Source: Methylobacterium sp. GXS13
Lineage (GTDB): Bacteria > Pseudomonadota > Alphaproteobacteria > Rhizobiales > Beijerinckiaceae
Length of the DNA stretch: 54,612 nucleotides
Reading direction: 5' to 3'
NCBI RefSeq assembly: GCF_001455965.1
Contig: NZ_LKKO01000042.1
Location: 1-54,612, forward strand
Within the stretch, counting starts at the first letter, position 1. Every line of letters starts with the position of its first letter. Positions 43,515-53,248 of this stretch are shown one piece after another. A program made the position numbers and the translations under genes. Below the pieces are notes generated by a model. That model was not told the DNA's origin and made no database searches. It was given only the letters and a program-made list of their open reading frames with translations.

Positions 43515-46019
43515 TCAACCCTGCTGCAGCTGGACGAGCGGCGCGCGCATCGTCGCCCCGAAACCTGAGGAGGGGTAACGGAGCGCGACGCCGCCGGATC
43601 CCGCCAATCCCATCTGGATCAGCCGCGAGCCGAATCCGCCGCGCCTGGGTTGCACCGGCGCAACAGGTGCGGGACCGCCGCGCTCGGTCCAATCGAGTAC
43701 GAGCTCTCGGGTGTCGCCTTCATCGTCGATGCGCCACGTCATCACGACATGCCCCTCTGGGACGGACAGCGCCCCGTATTTGGCGGCGTTCGTCGCGAGC
43801 TCATGCAGCAGCAGCGAGAGCGAGAGTGTCGCCCTCGGGCCCAGATCGATCGCAGGTCCCTCAAGGGTGACGCGATCGCCATGTCCTGCGGCGCTTAAGA
43901 CCGCTTGGGCGACGTCCCGGAGCGGAGCCGCAGTCCACGTCCGGTGGAGCAACACGTTGTGGGCGGTCGAGAGCGCATGGATGCGGCGCTCGAAAGCCTC
44001 GACCGGGGCGCGATCGGGCACGTTCCTCAACGTCTGCATGGCGATCGACAGCACCATCGCCAGCATGTTCTTCAGGCGGTGGGAGATCTCCTCATTGAGA
44101 ATGCGCTGGTCTTCCTCGGCGCGCACCCGTGCGACGCCGGCCTCCAGGCGCTCGGCGACGTTGCGCAAAAAGCCCAGCGTTTCCTCCGACCATCGGTGAG
44201 GCTTGTCGTCGTGGACGATGAACACGGCGACCGAACGGCCACGGTCGCGGACCGGCATATTGACGATCGCGCCGATGCCGATGTCGAGCAGCGGCTGAGG
44301 ATCGTGACGGGTGCGCGGATCCGTTCGCACGTCCTCGATGACGAGCGCCTCGCCGCGACGGAGGTCCTCGCGGATGTTGCCGTAATCGGCGAACCGGTGC
44401 CGGCCGGCGATGCTGACGGTCCCGGGGGCCGTCCAGTCCTTCTCGATGTTGACACATTCCATCGCCGCGTCGACGCGTCCAAAGCCGGTGCGCGTCACCC
44501 CGAGGGTGGTGCCGACGATCTCGGATGCAGCAAGGATCATCTCGGGGATCGCTGTGAGGTCGCGCAAGCGATCGCCGAGTGTGAGCAGAGCCACGCGTCG
44601 GGCGTCGGCCTGAACCCGGTCCGTCATCTCGAGGAACGTGACGGCAAACCGATCCGCACCGACGGCGAAGGCCCGACCCTCGTACCAGCGGTCGAGCGTT
44701 TCGACGCGGCGCAGGAACTCCCGCGGTTCACCGGTCTCCACCACCTGCGCGAAGTCGGCGACCCAATCGTCCTCGACACCGGGCAGGACCTCGCGGATCG
44801 TGCGTCCGATGACGCTGTTGCTCTTGACGCCGACGAGTTCCCCCCATGCGTGGTTCACCTCGACATAGCGCCAGTCGATGATCCGTCCGGCGTGGCGGAC
44901 GACCTCGCCGACGAGGAAGCCTTCGCTCAGGCGCTCGAACAGGCTGCGCCAGTAGGCCCCCGTTTCGGCGAGTGCCTCCTCGCCGTCGAGGCGCTCGTGG
45001 ACGGCCGCCATCAGGCGGGCGAGCGTCTCGAAGAAGGATAGCGTTTCGCGGTCGAAGGCTGGCATCCGTGTGGAGACGAAGGCGATGACGGCCTGCAATT
45101 CACCCCGGCTGACTACGGGAAAACCGGCATACGCAGTGAGCCCGTGACTGCGGGCGGTCTCCCATCGTGGATCAACCCCGGCCTGGAGATCTTCGAGGAT
45201 CAACGGCTGGCGGGTCTCGGCGACGAGGCCACAGATCGGCGTTCCAAACGGCAGGCGCTTCAGATCCTCACGTGCCTCCGGGGCGACGTTGACCGCATGG
45301 GTCAAGCGCAGGTGTCGACGGTCGGGCGTCACATCGTAGAGGCAGGCGCGGTCGAACCCGAGCGCCTCAGCTCCGTCGCGCAGGATTGGTTCGAGGACGG
45401 CCGCGGGATTGTCTGCGGTGAGGAGGGCCGACGAGGCGGCAGCGACGACGTCGAGGCGCTGGGCTCGCCGCAACGCCCCCGCCTGGAACGCGACGATCTG
45501 ATCGCGCTCGCTCACCGCGCGCCGCATCTGCAACTGGGTGCCGACCTGGGCCGCCAACGCACGCAAGTCGTCCTGCTGCTCCGGTGTCAGCCCCTGAGGG
45601 CGCGGGACCGTATCGATGACGCACAGCGAGCCGAGCACCTGTCCCTCTGGCGTGCGCAGCGGCGCGCCGGCGTAGAAGCGGATGAATGGCTCACCCGTCA
45701 CCAGGGGGTTTGCGGAGGTGCGCAGGTCGCGGGTGAGGTCGGGTATGATCAGCAGGTCGGGCTCGGCGAGAGCGAACTTGCAGACCGAACTGTCAAGATC
45801 GGTCTCGCAGGCGGGGAAATTGACCCGCGCCTTGAACCATTGTCGGTCGGCGGCGACGAAGCTGACGAGGCCGACAGGGGTCTGGCAGAGCCGGGTCGCC
45901 AAACGCACGATGTCGTCATAGGCGGCCTCGGGAGGGGTATCGAGAATGCCGGTGGCATTCAGCGCCGCGAGGCGGAGGTCGGCGGCGATGCGGAGATCGA
46001 ACGTCGTGTGCGTGTTCAC
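43515..46019 (-). CDS. HWE-family histidine kinase with GAF and PAS sensors
   Basis: 834 aa from GTG 46019, with a strong GGAGGAGG 7 nt upstream. There are two GAF domains (about 15-180 and 190-350), a PAS domain (about 365-490), a third GAF (about 500-660) and the HWE/HisKA_2 kinase at the end: the H-box EEISHRLKNMLAMVLSIA, then LLLHELATNAAKYGAL and WTERGGPAPV with the GFGSRLI segment. It is soluble. HWE kinases in alphaproteobacteria often regulate the general stress response or light response, but no PhyR or NepR is seen. GTG overlaps the stop of a small upstream frame. Confidence 0.9.
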   Translation of the reverse strand: MNTHTTFDLRIAADLRLAALNATGILDTPPEAAYDDIVRLATRLCQTPVGLVSFVAADRQWFKARVNFPACETDLDSSVCKFALAEPDLLIIPDLTRDLRTSANPLVTGEPFIRFYAGAPLRTPEGQVLGSLCVIDTVPRPQGLTPEQQDDLRALAAQVGTQLQMRRAVSERDQIVAFQAGALRRAQRLDVVAAASSALLTADNPAAVLEPILRDGAEALGFDRACLYDVTPDRRHLRLTHAVNVAPEAREDLKRLPFGTPICGLVAETRQPLILEDLQAGVDPRWETARSHGLTAYAGFPVVSRGELQAVIAFVSTRMPAFDRETLSFFETLARLMAAVHERLDGEEALAETGAYWRSLFERLSEGFLVGEVVRHAGRIIDWRYVEVNHAWGELVGVKSNSVIGRTIREVLPGVEDDWVADFAQVVETGEPREFLRRVETLDRWYEGRAFAVGADRFAVTFLEMTDRVQADARRVALLTLGDRLRDLTAIPEMILAASEIVGTTLGVTRTGFGRVDAAMECVNIEKDWTAPGTVSIAGRHRFADYGNIREDLRRGEALVIEDVRTDPRTRHDPQPLLDIGIGAIVNMPVRDRGRSVAVFIVHDDKPHRWSEETLGFLRNVAERLEAGVARVRAEEDQRILNEEISHRLKNMLAMVLSIAMQTLRNVPDRAPVEAFERRIHALSTAHNVLLHRTWTAAPLRDVAQAVLSAAGHGDRVTLEGPAIDLGPRATLSLSLLLHELATNAAKYGALSVPEGHVVMTWRIDDEGDTRELVLDWTERGGPAPVAPVQPRRGGFGSRLIQMGLAGSGGVALRYPSSGFGATMRAPLVQLQQG

Positions 46020-46231
46020 GCCGGGACCTCCTCCGGCGCGAGCAAGGGGGCGGGCGCACTTTCGGGTTCCAGGGCGACGAGGGTCCCAGACGGGCTGAAC
46101 CGTGCCCCCAGAGCCTGAAAGTGCGGTGCGTTCAGAACCGCTCCGAGGCGGCGGGGCATCGTCGGCTCGGTTGGCGGCCGGGTGCAAAGGCGCAGAGTGT
46201 CATCCAAGGGCGGCGAGGCGTTCGGTGGCAT
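46016..46231 (-). CDS. Small hypothetical protein coupled to the HWE kinase
   Basis: 71 aa from ATG 46231 to a TGA that overlaps the kinase GTG (GTGA). It is Pro/Ala-rich, with one possible structured stretch (LGAVLNAPHFQALGARFSPS). The ribosome site is weak. Tight overlap suggests translational coupling, but with little else to support it the frame may be chance. No family recognised. Confidence 0.35.
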   Translation of the reverse strand: MPPNASPPLDDTLRLCTRPPTEPTMPRRLGAVLNAPHFQALGARFSPSGTLVALEPESAPAPLLAPEEVPA

Positions 46232-46356
46232 AGGCGAGATGCGTGCAGGTCGATGTCTGCCCATAGGGTAGTGAGACTGTTTCGTCCGTTCGGGAGTGGA
46301 CACGTTTTGATGAAAACCCGCCTGTGAGCGTATCAGACCGCACTGTCGGCGGTATT

Positions 46357-49104
46357 TCACCCTCTCAGCCTCGCGCGCCGCCTTCGGGTCACGCGCCTCA
46401 GAATTCGAGACAGCTGGTCGGCCGAGTACGGCTTGTGCAGCAGTTCGAACCCATGGGCGTCGTTCTCAGCGAGCACGTGGCTGTAGCCGGACGCCAGCAG
46501 AACCGGCATCGCGGGCAGGCGCTGTCGCAGTTCCTGGGCGAGTGCGATCCCGCCCATGCCCGGCATGACCACGTCCGAGAAAACGGCCTCGAACCCGCCC
46601 CCGTCGGCTCCGAGGCGTTCGAGCGCGGTCTCGGCGTTGGTCACCCACTCGGTCCGATAGCCGAGGTCTTCCAGGATCTGCGTGGCGAACCGTCCGACCT
46701 CGAGGTTGTCTTCGACCACGAGAATGCGCTGGCCGGTCCCAACCGGGGCCGGTCCCGTATCCTCCTCGTCGCGCTCGTCGTCGCGCTCGGCCTGAACCTC
46801 CGGCAGGTAGAGCGAGAACGTCGTACCCTGGCCGACCGTACTGGCGACCTCGACGTCGCCACCGGATTGCTTCGCGAAGCCGAACACCTGGCTAAGTCCG
46901 AGCCCGGTCCCCTTGCCGACGTCCTTAGTCGTGAAGAACGGCTCGAAGATCCGTGCGAGATCCGCCTCGGGGATCCCGCAGCCTGTATCGGTCAGGACGA
47001 CCTTGGCGAAGGGCCCAGGGCCGCCGCCATGGCCGCGGATCGCGGGCATCGACGCGCCGCAGACGAGGCGCAAGATAAGCGCGCCTTCGCCGTCCATCGC
47101 GTCCCTGGCATTGACCGCAAGATTGACTAGCGCCGTTTCGAACTGAGCCACGTCAACGCGCACGAAGCACGGATCGTCCGGCACATCGACCGTCACCCGG
47201 ACGCGCGCGCCGGTCACCGTATCGAGCATGTCCGCGAGGCTCCGTAGGCGCTCACCGACATTCAAAACTTCGGGCTTGAGCGCCTGTCGCCGGGCGAAGG
47301 CGAGGAGCTGTCCCGTCAGCTTGGCGGCGCGATCCACCGTGTCGGAGACGGCGTCCATGTACCGGGCGCGCCGGGCGTCTGGCAGATCGGGGCGGCGCAG
47401 GAAATCGACGGACGAGCGGATGATCGTCAGCATGTTGTTGAAGTCGTGCGCGACGCCGCCGGTCAGCTGGCCGACCGCCTCCATCTTCTGGGACTGGCGC
47501 AGGGCTTCCTCGGCCTGTCGCAGCGCCTCGCCTTGACGCTTTGCCGCCGTGACGTCGCGGACGGACGCGTAGATCAGTCCGTCGCGTGGCACCGCGTTCC
47601 AAGACAGCCACATATAGTTGCCGTCCTTGTGACGGTAGCGGTTTTCGAACGTGAATTGCGCCTCGCCGCGAAGCAATCCGCCGGCGGCCGTCTCGGTCGC
47701 GCCGACATCGTCGGGATGGACGAACTCGAGAAACGGCCGCGCCTTCAATTCGGCCTCGGTCCAGCCCAGCGTCGCGGCCCATGCGGGATTGAGGCTGACG
47801 AAGTACCCCTCGAAGTTGGCGACACAGAGTAGGTCGGACGACGCCTGCCAGATCTGATCGCGCTCGGCCGTCCGGGCGGCGACCTGTCGAGCGAGGTTGG
47901 CCTCCGTCTGCTTGCGGGCGGTCACGTCCTGCACGAAGACGTGGTAGCCGTCGACGCGCCCGTGGGTGCGGCGAGGCAGGTAGCGGATCTCGGCGATCCG
48001 GGGGCTCCCGTCCCGATGCGGCCAGTCCATCTCGAAGGCGACCGCTTCGCCGGCCAGCGCACGCTCCATGAAAGGCCAGCGCAGCGCATAGCCCTCGGCC
48101 GTGATGAGGCTTTTGACGTCTTGCCCGATGACCTCATGGGCGGGTTTGAAGAACCAGTCCTCGTAGGCCTTGTTGGCGAAGCGGTAGATCTGATCGTCGC
48201 CGATGAAGGCGATGAGAACCGGCAGCGCGTCCGTGATCAGGCGCAAGTCGCGCTCACCCGCCTCGGCGCGCTGCTCGATCTGGCGGCGGTCGGTGATGTC
48301 CGAGAAGAAGATCGCGACCCGATGCGCGTCAGGCTCGCCGGTCCGCAAGGCCCGCACGTCGAACCAGCGACCGAAGACCTCGGCGTAATGCTCGAGATGC
48401 GCGGGCTCACCGGTCAGGGCGACATGCCCGTAGGTGTCGAACCACTGCTGCTCCAAGTTGGGCGCGAACGCGCTGACCCATTGCCCGACGACGTCGGCCC
48501 CGGTCTGCTGAACGAAGGCCGGATTGGCCTCGACGATCCGATAGTCGATGGCCCGTGTGCCTTCGAACTTCATCTCGATGATGCAGAATCCGACTTCGAT
48601 ACTCTCGAACAGGGTTCGGTATCGCGCTTCGCTCTCGCGGAGCGCGGCCTCGGCGACGGTCTGATCGGTGACGTCGTGTCCCTCCACGAAGATGCCGGTG
48701 ACGGCACCGTCGGCGTCGCGCACGGGTTGATAGACGAAGTCGAGATACCGTTCGGAGGCCTGGCCGTCCGGCCCGATCCGGACCTCGAACCGAGCGCGGG
48801 ACGCTCTGTGGGCTCGACCCGTCCGCAAAACGTCATCGAGCAGGTCGACATAGCCCTGCGAGACCGCCTCCGGCAGCACCTCGGCGACGGCGCGGCCGGT
48901 GATATCGCGGCCTGCGACGATCAACCGGTAGGCGGCATTGGCCAGCGTGAACCGGTGCTCGGGACCGCTCAACAGCGCGATGAATCCCGGGGCCTGCTCG
49001 AACATCTCGGCGACGGAGGTCGACTGCGCGCGCAGACGCCGGACTTCGGCTTCGAGTTCATCGCGAGATAAGGTGTCCAGTGGCAGTGCAGCCGAGCTTT
49101 GCAT
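46357..49104 (-). CDS. Multi-PAS hybrid sensor histidine kinase, copy 3
   Basis: 915 aa from ATG 49104. The open frame begins at 49419 but the domains start here ([16 protein letters not shown]), after a helix; four PAS domains (about 30-155, 160-285, 290-410 and 420-540) with PAC-like motifs follow. Kinase core: [21 protein letters not shown]-box [12 protein letters not shown]2 [17 protein letters not shown]. The receiver has VVEDNLEVG, phospho-Asp in [13 protein letters not shown] and Lys in LLHKPYS. It is soluble. The output half matches copies 1, 2 and 4. Confidence 0.92.
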   Translation of the reverse strand: MQSSAALPLDTLSRDELEAEVRRLRAQSTSVAEMFEQAPGFIALLSGPEHRFTLANAAYRLIVAGRDITGRAVAEVLPEAVSQGYVDLLDDVLRTGRAHRASRARFEVRIGPDGQASERYLDFVYQPVRDADGAVTGIFVEGHDVTDQTVAEAALRESEARYRTLFESIEVGFCIIEMKFEGTRAIDYRIVEANPAFVQQTGADVVGQWVSAFAPNLEQQWFDTYGHVALTGEPAHLEHYAEVFGRWFDVRALRTGEPDAHRVAIFFSDITDRRQIEQRAEAGERDLRLITDALPVLIAFIGDDQIYRFANKAYEDWFFKPAHEVIGQDVKSLITAEGYALRWPFMERALAGEAVAFEMDWPHRDGSPRIAEIRYLPRRTHGRVDGYHVFVQDVTARKQTEANLARQVAARTAERDQIWQASSDLLCVANFEGYFVSLNPAWAATLGWTEAELKARPFLEFVHPDDVGATETAAGGLLRGEAQFTFENRYRHKDGNYMWLSWNAVPRDGLIYASVRDVTAAKRQGEALRQAEEALRQSQKMEAVGQLTGGVAHDFNNMLTIIRSSVDFLRRPDLPDARRARYMDAVSDTVDRAAKLTGQLLAFARRQALKPEVLNVGERLRSLADMLDTVTGARVRVTVDVPDDPCFVRVDVAQFETALVNLAVNARDAMDGEGALILRLVCGASMPAIRGHGGGPGPFAKVVLTDTGCGIPEADLARIFEPFFTTKDVGKGTGLGLSQVFGFAKQSGGDVEVASTVGQGTTFSLYLPEVQAERDDERDEEDTGPAPVGTGQRILVVEDNLEVGRFATQILEDLGYRTEWVTNAETALERLGADGGGFEAVFSDVVMPGMGGIALAQELRQRLPAMPVLLASGYSHVLAENDAHGFELLHKPYSADQLSRILRRVTRRRRARLRG

Positions 49105-49326
49105 GGGGTCCGAACTAGCTCGGCATTCCGTCGCGGCGAGAGGGTGCGCTGCGCCGTTTGCCACGACAGACGGCGTGAAGCGGCGTGAGCCCCTTGGCGC
49201 GGTCAATCTGTCTCGGTCCACCGCTGCACTATAGCCGGTGGCGGCGAGCGGACCGAATGTGATCGACGCATCTGGAACGATCCGATTGCGACCGGGTTCG
49301 GTCGCAGTTCTGGAGACCGACACCCC

Positions 49327-49488
49327 ATGGTTATGATCCTCATCTGCATCCTCGCGCCATGGCTCGCGATGTTCCTGCGCGGGAAGGTGATCCAGGGCAT
49401 TCTGTGCATCCTTCTGCACATCACTCTGATCGGCTGGATCCCGGCGACGATCTGGGCCCTGGTGGTCACGCGGAAGGAAGCCGCCTGA
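49327..49488 (+). CDS. Pmp3/YqaE-family small membrane protein
   Basis: 53 aa, below the size usually called. ATG 49327 (or 49333) begins MVMILICILAPWLAMFLR, a first membrane segment, a short loop GKVIQGIL, and a second segment CILLHITLIGWIPATIWALV, then a short basic tail. The Leu-rich two-helix plan with Gly-Trp-Ile-Pro is that of Pmp3/YqaE (UPF0057), stress-induced proteins that affect membrane potential. It is antisense-adjacent to the upstream end of kinase copy 3, whose start is 223 nt away. Confidence 0.75.
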   Translation: MVMILICILAPWLAMFLRGKVIQGILCILLHITLIGWIPATIWALVVTRKEAA

Positions 49489-49529
49489 CGCGCGTTGTTC
49501 TTCCGGACTTTAGGATCGGAGAACACACC

Positions 49530-49817
49530 ATGCGCGTGCGTCGGAGATCACCAGGCAAGACCGCATCCCTGGTCACCATGGGCACCGAACTCGCGATGCT
49601 CGGCGTCGAGGCGTAGATCGTCATCGGTCAGCGGATGGCGATGTTCATGCTCGGCGGCCCGAAGGCGCGCAAAGAAGGGCGGCTGATGGTGACCGAGAAG
49701 GTCAAAGCCGTCGGCGAAGCTGCGGCGACGATCGCCCTTGGGGGCACGCCAAACAAGGTCGTCCGCGGCTACCGGCGGAAGGTACAAGCCAATCACCGGC
49801 GACTGAGCAAAGGCTGA
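49530..49817 (+). pseudogene. Hypothetical helical protein broken by an amber stop
   Basis: From ATG 49530 the frame reads MRVRRRSPGKTASLV, then ELAMLGVEA-stop (TAG 49614-49616)-IVIGQRMAMFMLGG and continues in the same frame to 49817, ending with VRGYRRKVQANHRRLSKG. A single CAG to TAG change would explain the stop. The full length would be 95 aa: helical, basic and probably soluble, of the type found widely in Methylobacterium with no known function. It lies next to the Pmp3-like gene. Confidence 0.65.
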
Positions 49818-49825
49818 GCGACGCT

Positions 49826-51994
49826 TCAGCCGTTCAGAATGCGTCGTCGCCGCTGCCACGTCGCGGCTTTGCGCAGGATACGCGAGAGCTGCTCGACCGA
49901 GTACGGCTTGTGCAGCAGCTCGAACCCGTAGGTGCCGTTCTGCGCCAGCACGTGGCTGTACCCTGAGGTCAGCACCACCGGCAGGTCGTGGTACCGCTTG
50001 CGGATCTCCTGTCCGAGTTCGATCCCCGTCATGCCCGGCATAACGACGTCCGAGAATACCACGTCGAACCGACCAGCATCCTTGGCCAATTCCGCGAGGG
50101 CTTGAGGCCCATCGGTCGCCCACACTGTGGTGTAACCGAGTTCCTGCAACGCTTGCGCCGCGAACGCGCCGACATCGGTGTTGTCCTCGACGAGCAACAC
50201 ACAGGTGCCGTGGCCGTCGACCAGCGGCTCGATCTCGCTCGCTACGACCGCCACGCGGCTCATCCCGGCGACCCGCGGCAGGTACAGCGTGAACGTCGAG
50301 CCTTTGCCAGGCGTGCTGGCGACCCGGATCTCGCCGCCAGACTGCTTGGCGAATCCGAACACCTGGGACAGGCCAAGCCCCGTGCCGTGGCCGACGCCCT
50401 TCGTCGTGAAGAAGGGCTCGAAAATCCGTTCCAGATCGCTCACTACGATACCGGTGCCGGTGTCAGTGATCTCCACCGCGACGAACCCATCAGCAGGGGC
50501 AGACGATGAATTAGCCCCCGGGATGCCAGCGCTCGGTCCAACGGTGACCGTCAGCGTCCCTTCGCCGGACATGGCATCGCGTGCGTTGACCGCCATGTTG
50601 ACCAGGGCGGTGTCGAATTGGCTCGGGTCGGCGTCGACGAAGCACGGCTCGTCGGGCACGCGGACTGCGATCCGGATGCGTGCACCCGTCAGCGTGCCGA
50701 TCATCTCGGTAATGGCGGCCACACTCTGGCCGACGTCGAACACCTCCGGCTTAAGCGATTGCCGCCGTGAGAATGCCAACAGCTGCCCAGTCAGTTTGGC
50801 GGCCCGCTCGGCAGTGGTGGCGATGGCCTCGACGTAGCGGAGGCGGCGAGGTTCCGGCAGGTTCGGACGACGCAGCAGCTCGCTCGAGGAGCGGATCACG
50901 GTGAGCAGGTTGTTGAAGTCGTGGGCGACGCCGCCGGTCAATTGACCGATCGCCTCCATCTTCTGCGACTGGCGTAGCGCATCCTCGGCCTTCAGGCGTT
51001 CGCGCGTTTCCGTGTCGAGCGCCTCGACCCGTCCGGCGAGATCGCGTTCCAGCACGGTCCGCGCCTGCGTGAGGATGGCGTTGCGACTTCGCCGCTCGCG
51101 ATCGAGATCGTTCTGGACGCGCCCGTCCCGCAAGATCAGCAGGATCAGCACCGCGACGGTGAGCGAGACTAGGAGGGCCATGGCCATGCCGGGCCCGACT
51201 TTCTGGGCGTCGGTGGCGCGCAGAAGGAAGGCTCCGAGGACGGGGATGAGCAACGTCACGACGAGTTGCCGCCGCGTCGGCCAGCCGCCCGCCAGGGTGG
51301 AGGCGATCACCGCTGCCGTCCCGCGATCCGGTCGGACGACGATCGCCGCGAGGGCGAGCAGGAACAGGGCCGTGGCCGTGTGCAGGGCGATCGTATTGAA
51401 CGGGTTGAACGCGTAAAGATCGCGCACGCCATAGGCGTAGCCGATCAGGGCCAGGCCGCTAATCAAGCCGGCCAGCCCGGCGCAGGCGTCGCCGACGGCC
51501 GTCGATTGAACGTGTGCCCGAGCACTGAGGAGAACGCTGACTGCGATGAGCATCAGGCCCGTCGCCGTGGCGATGGACGTTCGCCCGGCGAGAGCGGGAT
51601 CGTAGCCGAACAGATGCGCCGCCAGCGGCGCGCTGATGCTGTCCGCGCCCGTAATTGTATGGCTAAAGAGGATCGTCAGGGAGAGAGCCAGAACCAGCGT
51701 GGATGAGAGGCTGGCGAGCCGCCGCCATCCTAGGCTGCTCGCGCTCACGGCGATGGCTGATAGGATCAGGCCGGTCGCGGTGAGCACCGACATCGCCTGG
51801 AGCGTGGGGTGCAGCGTCGTCAGGATCGGCCGGTGCAGGGCGTACCCGCCGAGAACCGCAACGCCGACGAGCATCACTACGGTGCTCGATCCCTGAACGA
51901 AGCCGATGAACCCGCGTGCGGCTGTGCCGCTGATCGGATTGACCGCATGGGGAGGCCCCCAGTCGAAGCTCGCGGGCGCGCTGCGGTCGATCAT
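49826..51994 (-). CDS. Membrane-bound hybrid sensor histidine kinase, copy 4
   Basis: 722 aa. The N-terminal about 290 residues contain about eight hydrophobic segments (e.g. GFVQGSSTVVMLVGVAVLGG), a MASE-like membrane sensor with no obvious periplasmic loop. Then a coiled coil, the kinase core [21 protein letters not shown]-box [12 protein letters not shown]2 [17 protein letters not shown], and a receiver with VVEDNTDVG-like acids (LLVEDNTDVG), phospho-Asp in [13 protein letters not shown] and Lys in LLHKPYS. It is the only copy of the four bound to the membrane. Probably monocistronic. Confidence 0.92.
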   Translation of the reverse strand: MIDRSAPASFDWGPPHAVNPISGTAARGFIGFVQGSSTVVMLVGVAVLGGYALHRPILTTLHPTLQAMSVLTATGLILSAIAVSASSLGWRRLASLSSTLVLALSLTILFSHTITGADSISAPLAAHLFGYDPALAGRTSIATATGLMLIAVSVLLSARAHVQSTAVGDACAGLAGLISGLALIGYAYGVRDLYAFNPFNTIALHTATALFLLALAAIVVRPDRGTAAVIASTLAGGWPTRRQLVVTLLIPVLGAFLLRATDAQKVGPGMAMALLVSLTVAVLILLILRDGRVQNDLDRERRSRNAILTQARTVLERDLAGRVEALDTETRERLKAEDALRQSQKMEAIGQLTGGVAHDFNNLLTVIRSSSELLRRPNLPEPRRLRYVEAIATTAERAAKLTGQLLAFSRRQSLKPEVFDVGQSVAAITEMIGTLTGARIRIAVRVPDEPCFVDADPSQFDTALVNMAVNARDAMSGEGTLTVTVGPSAGIPGANSSSAPADGFVAVEITDTGTGIVVSDLERIFEPFFTTKGVGHGTGLGLSQVFGFAKQSGGEIRVASTPGKGSTFTLYLPRVAGMSRVAVVASEIEPLVDGHGTCVLLVEDNTDVGAFAAQALQELGYTTVWATDGPQALAELAKDAGRFDVVFSDVVMPGMTGIELGQEIRKRYHDLPVVLTSGYSHVLAQNGTYGFELLHKPYSVEQLSRILRKAATWQRRRRILNG

Positions 51995-52208
51995 CGGGCG
52001 TTGATAGCACCGAAGCGCGGAGATCCGACGAATTAAATGTTTGCGCTACCGGGCGTGACCTCGTGATTCACGCACGGTTTCGACAAACGCAATTCGTCGC
52101 ACGTTCCCCAAATGTTCAAGGTATTGGGATTGCTGGACCGCATTGCCTTACGTGAAACGCGATCGTGTCCCTGTTGCGGGCATCGAGTGAGGCGTCGAAC
52201 GAATGGGG

Positions 52209-52640
52209 CTAGCCGGGATGGCGGGGCGATGTCCGCCGGAGTTGTGGCGGATGTTTCTCGTCCGGCATCGTCTTGCGGACGTGATGGTGGACGACTTCGG
52301 CGCTGAAGGGCTTGGCGATGAACGTCGCGCCCTCGGGTAGATCGTCAGGGCCGGGTTTGGCCTCACCGGAGGCGACTACGATGGCCACGTGCGGAAAGCG
52401 CTCGGCCGTCCGACGTGCTAGGGCGAACCCGTCCCAATCGCCCGGCATGTGCACGTCGGTGAACAGCAGGTGGATGTCGCGGTGGTGCCGGTCGAGGACG
52501 GCGAGCGCGTCAGCGACGTTCATCGCCTCGAACACGCGAAACCCTGCGTCCTCCAGAATCAGGACGGCATCTATCAGGATCAAGGTGTCATCGTCGACAA
52601 CGAGGGCGCAGAGCGGGTCGGGAAGGGCCTGGTCTGTCAC
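52209..52640 (-). CDS. Stand-alone receiver protein
   Basis: 143 aa from GTG 52640 (GTG 52682 would add 14 residues; neither has a clear ribosome site). CheY-like: LVVDDDTLILIDAVLIL, phospho-Asp in LLFTDVHMPGDWDG, Ser in VVASGEAK and Lys in FIAKPFSAE. No output domain; a short basic tail follows. It sits about 210 nt upstream of kinase copy 4 and could be a shared target of the kinases in this cluster. Confidence 0.85.
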   Translation of the reverse strand: MTDQALPDPLCALVVDDDTLILIDAVLILEDAGFRVFEAMNVADALAVLDRHHRDIHLLFTDVHMPGDWDGFALARRTAERFPHVAIVVASGEAKPGPDDLPEGATFIAKPFSAEVVHHHVRKTMPDEKHPPQLRRTSPRHPG

Positions 52641-52749
52641 GCGCGACGGGTCCGAGCAGGGGCGAAGGGAACCCGGTCGCACGAATCGGTGCGGAACGGG
52701 ATGCGAGCGCTCTACGTTTCAGAGCCAGATTTGATCCTGGAGATTTAGC

Positions 52750-53001
52750 ATGCGCGCGCTGACCGCCGTTTCCATCCTCGCCTTGACCGCCCTGGCCGGC
52801 GTTGGACAGGCCGAGGCCAAGGGCTGCATCAAGGGTGCCGTCGTCGGAGGCCTTGCCGGCCACATGGTCGGCCATGGCATCGCCGGTGCGGCCGCGGGCT
52901 GCGCAGTCGGGCGTCACCAGGCCAACAAGGCGACGACCACGAACACGGTGCCAGCTTCGACCGGTCCGGCGACCACGACCACGACGTCGCGCTCGTACTG
53001 A
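52750..53001 (+). CDS. Secreted glycine-zipper protein
   Basis: 83 aa. GGAG lies 8-9 nt before ATG 52750. A signal peptide (about 1-23, ending AEA-KG), then a Gly-zipper (GAVVGGLAGHMVGHGIAGAA) with two Cys, and a Thr/Ser/Ala-rich tail. Glycine-zipper proteins of this size are outer-membrane or periplasmic and may form pores or anchor to the envelope; the exact function is unknown. A strong terminator follows. Confidence 0.7.
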   Translation: MRALTAVSILALTALAGVGQAEAKGCIKGAVVGGLAGHMVGHGIAGAAAGCAVGRHQANKATTTNTVPASTGPATTTTTSRSY

Positions 53002-53026
53002 CCGTTCGATCGGTCTCGTCGATCGG

Positions 53027-53057
53027 AAAAGGCCCCGGCGTATTGCCGGGGCTTTTT
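53027..53057 (+). terminator. Rho-independent terminator
   Basis: GCCCCGGC (53032-53039), loop GTATT with GCCGGGGC (53045-53052), followed by five Ts (53053-53057). This is the best intrinsic terminator in the window and ends the glycine-zipper gene. Confidence 0.92.
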
Positions 53058-53248
53058 CTATTGGGTCGCCACCACCGACCGATTGTCAGGATTGTCAGTT
53101 GTGTCGGATCGCCCCGCGATCTGGGGTACGATGATCGGGCATTGGGGGTTGTTTGGTCCCGAGCATCTGCGCGTTTCGAGCCAAACATAATCCTGTCGCA
53201 TCCGGTCGCTCATCTGTGCGTAGCGGCCGATACATCGGGACGTCACAG

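Noticed and set aside
52112..52306. A 64-codon frame with CPCCGH, like a zinc ribbon
   Set aside because: It overlaps the receiver gene on the other strand, has no start signal and becomes low-complexity after the motif.
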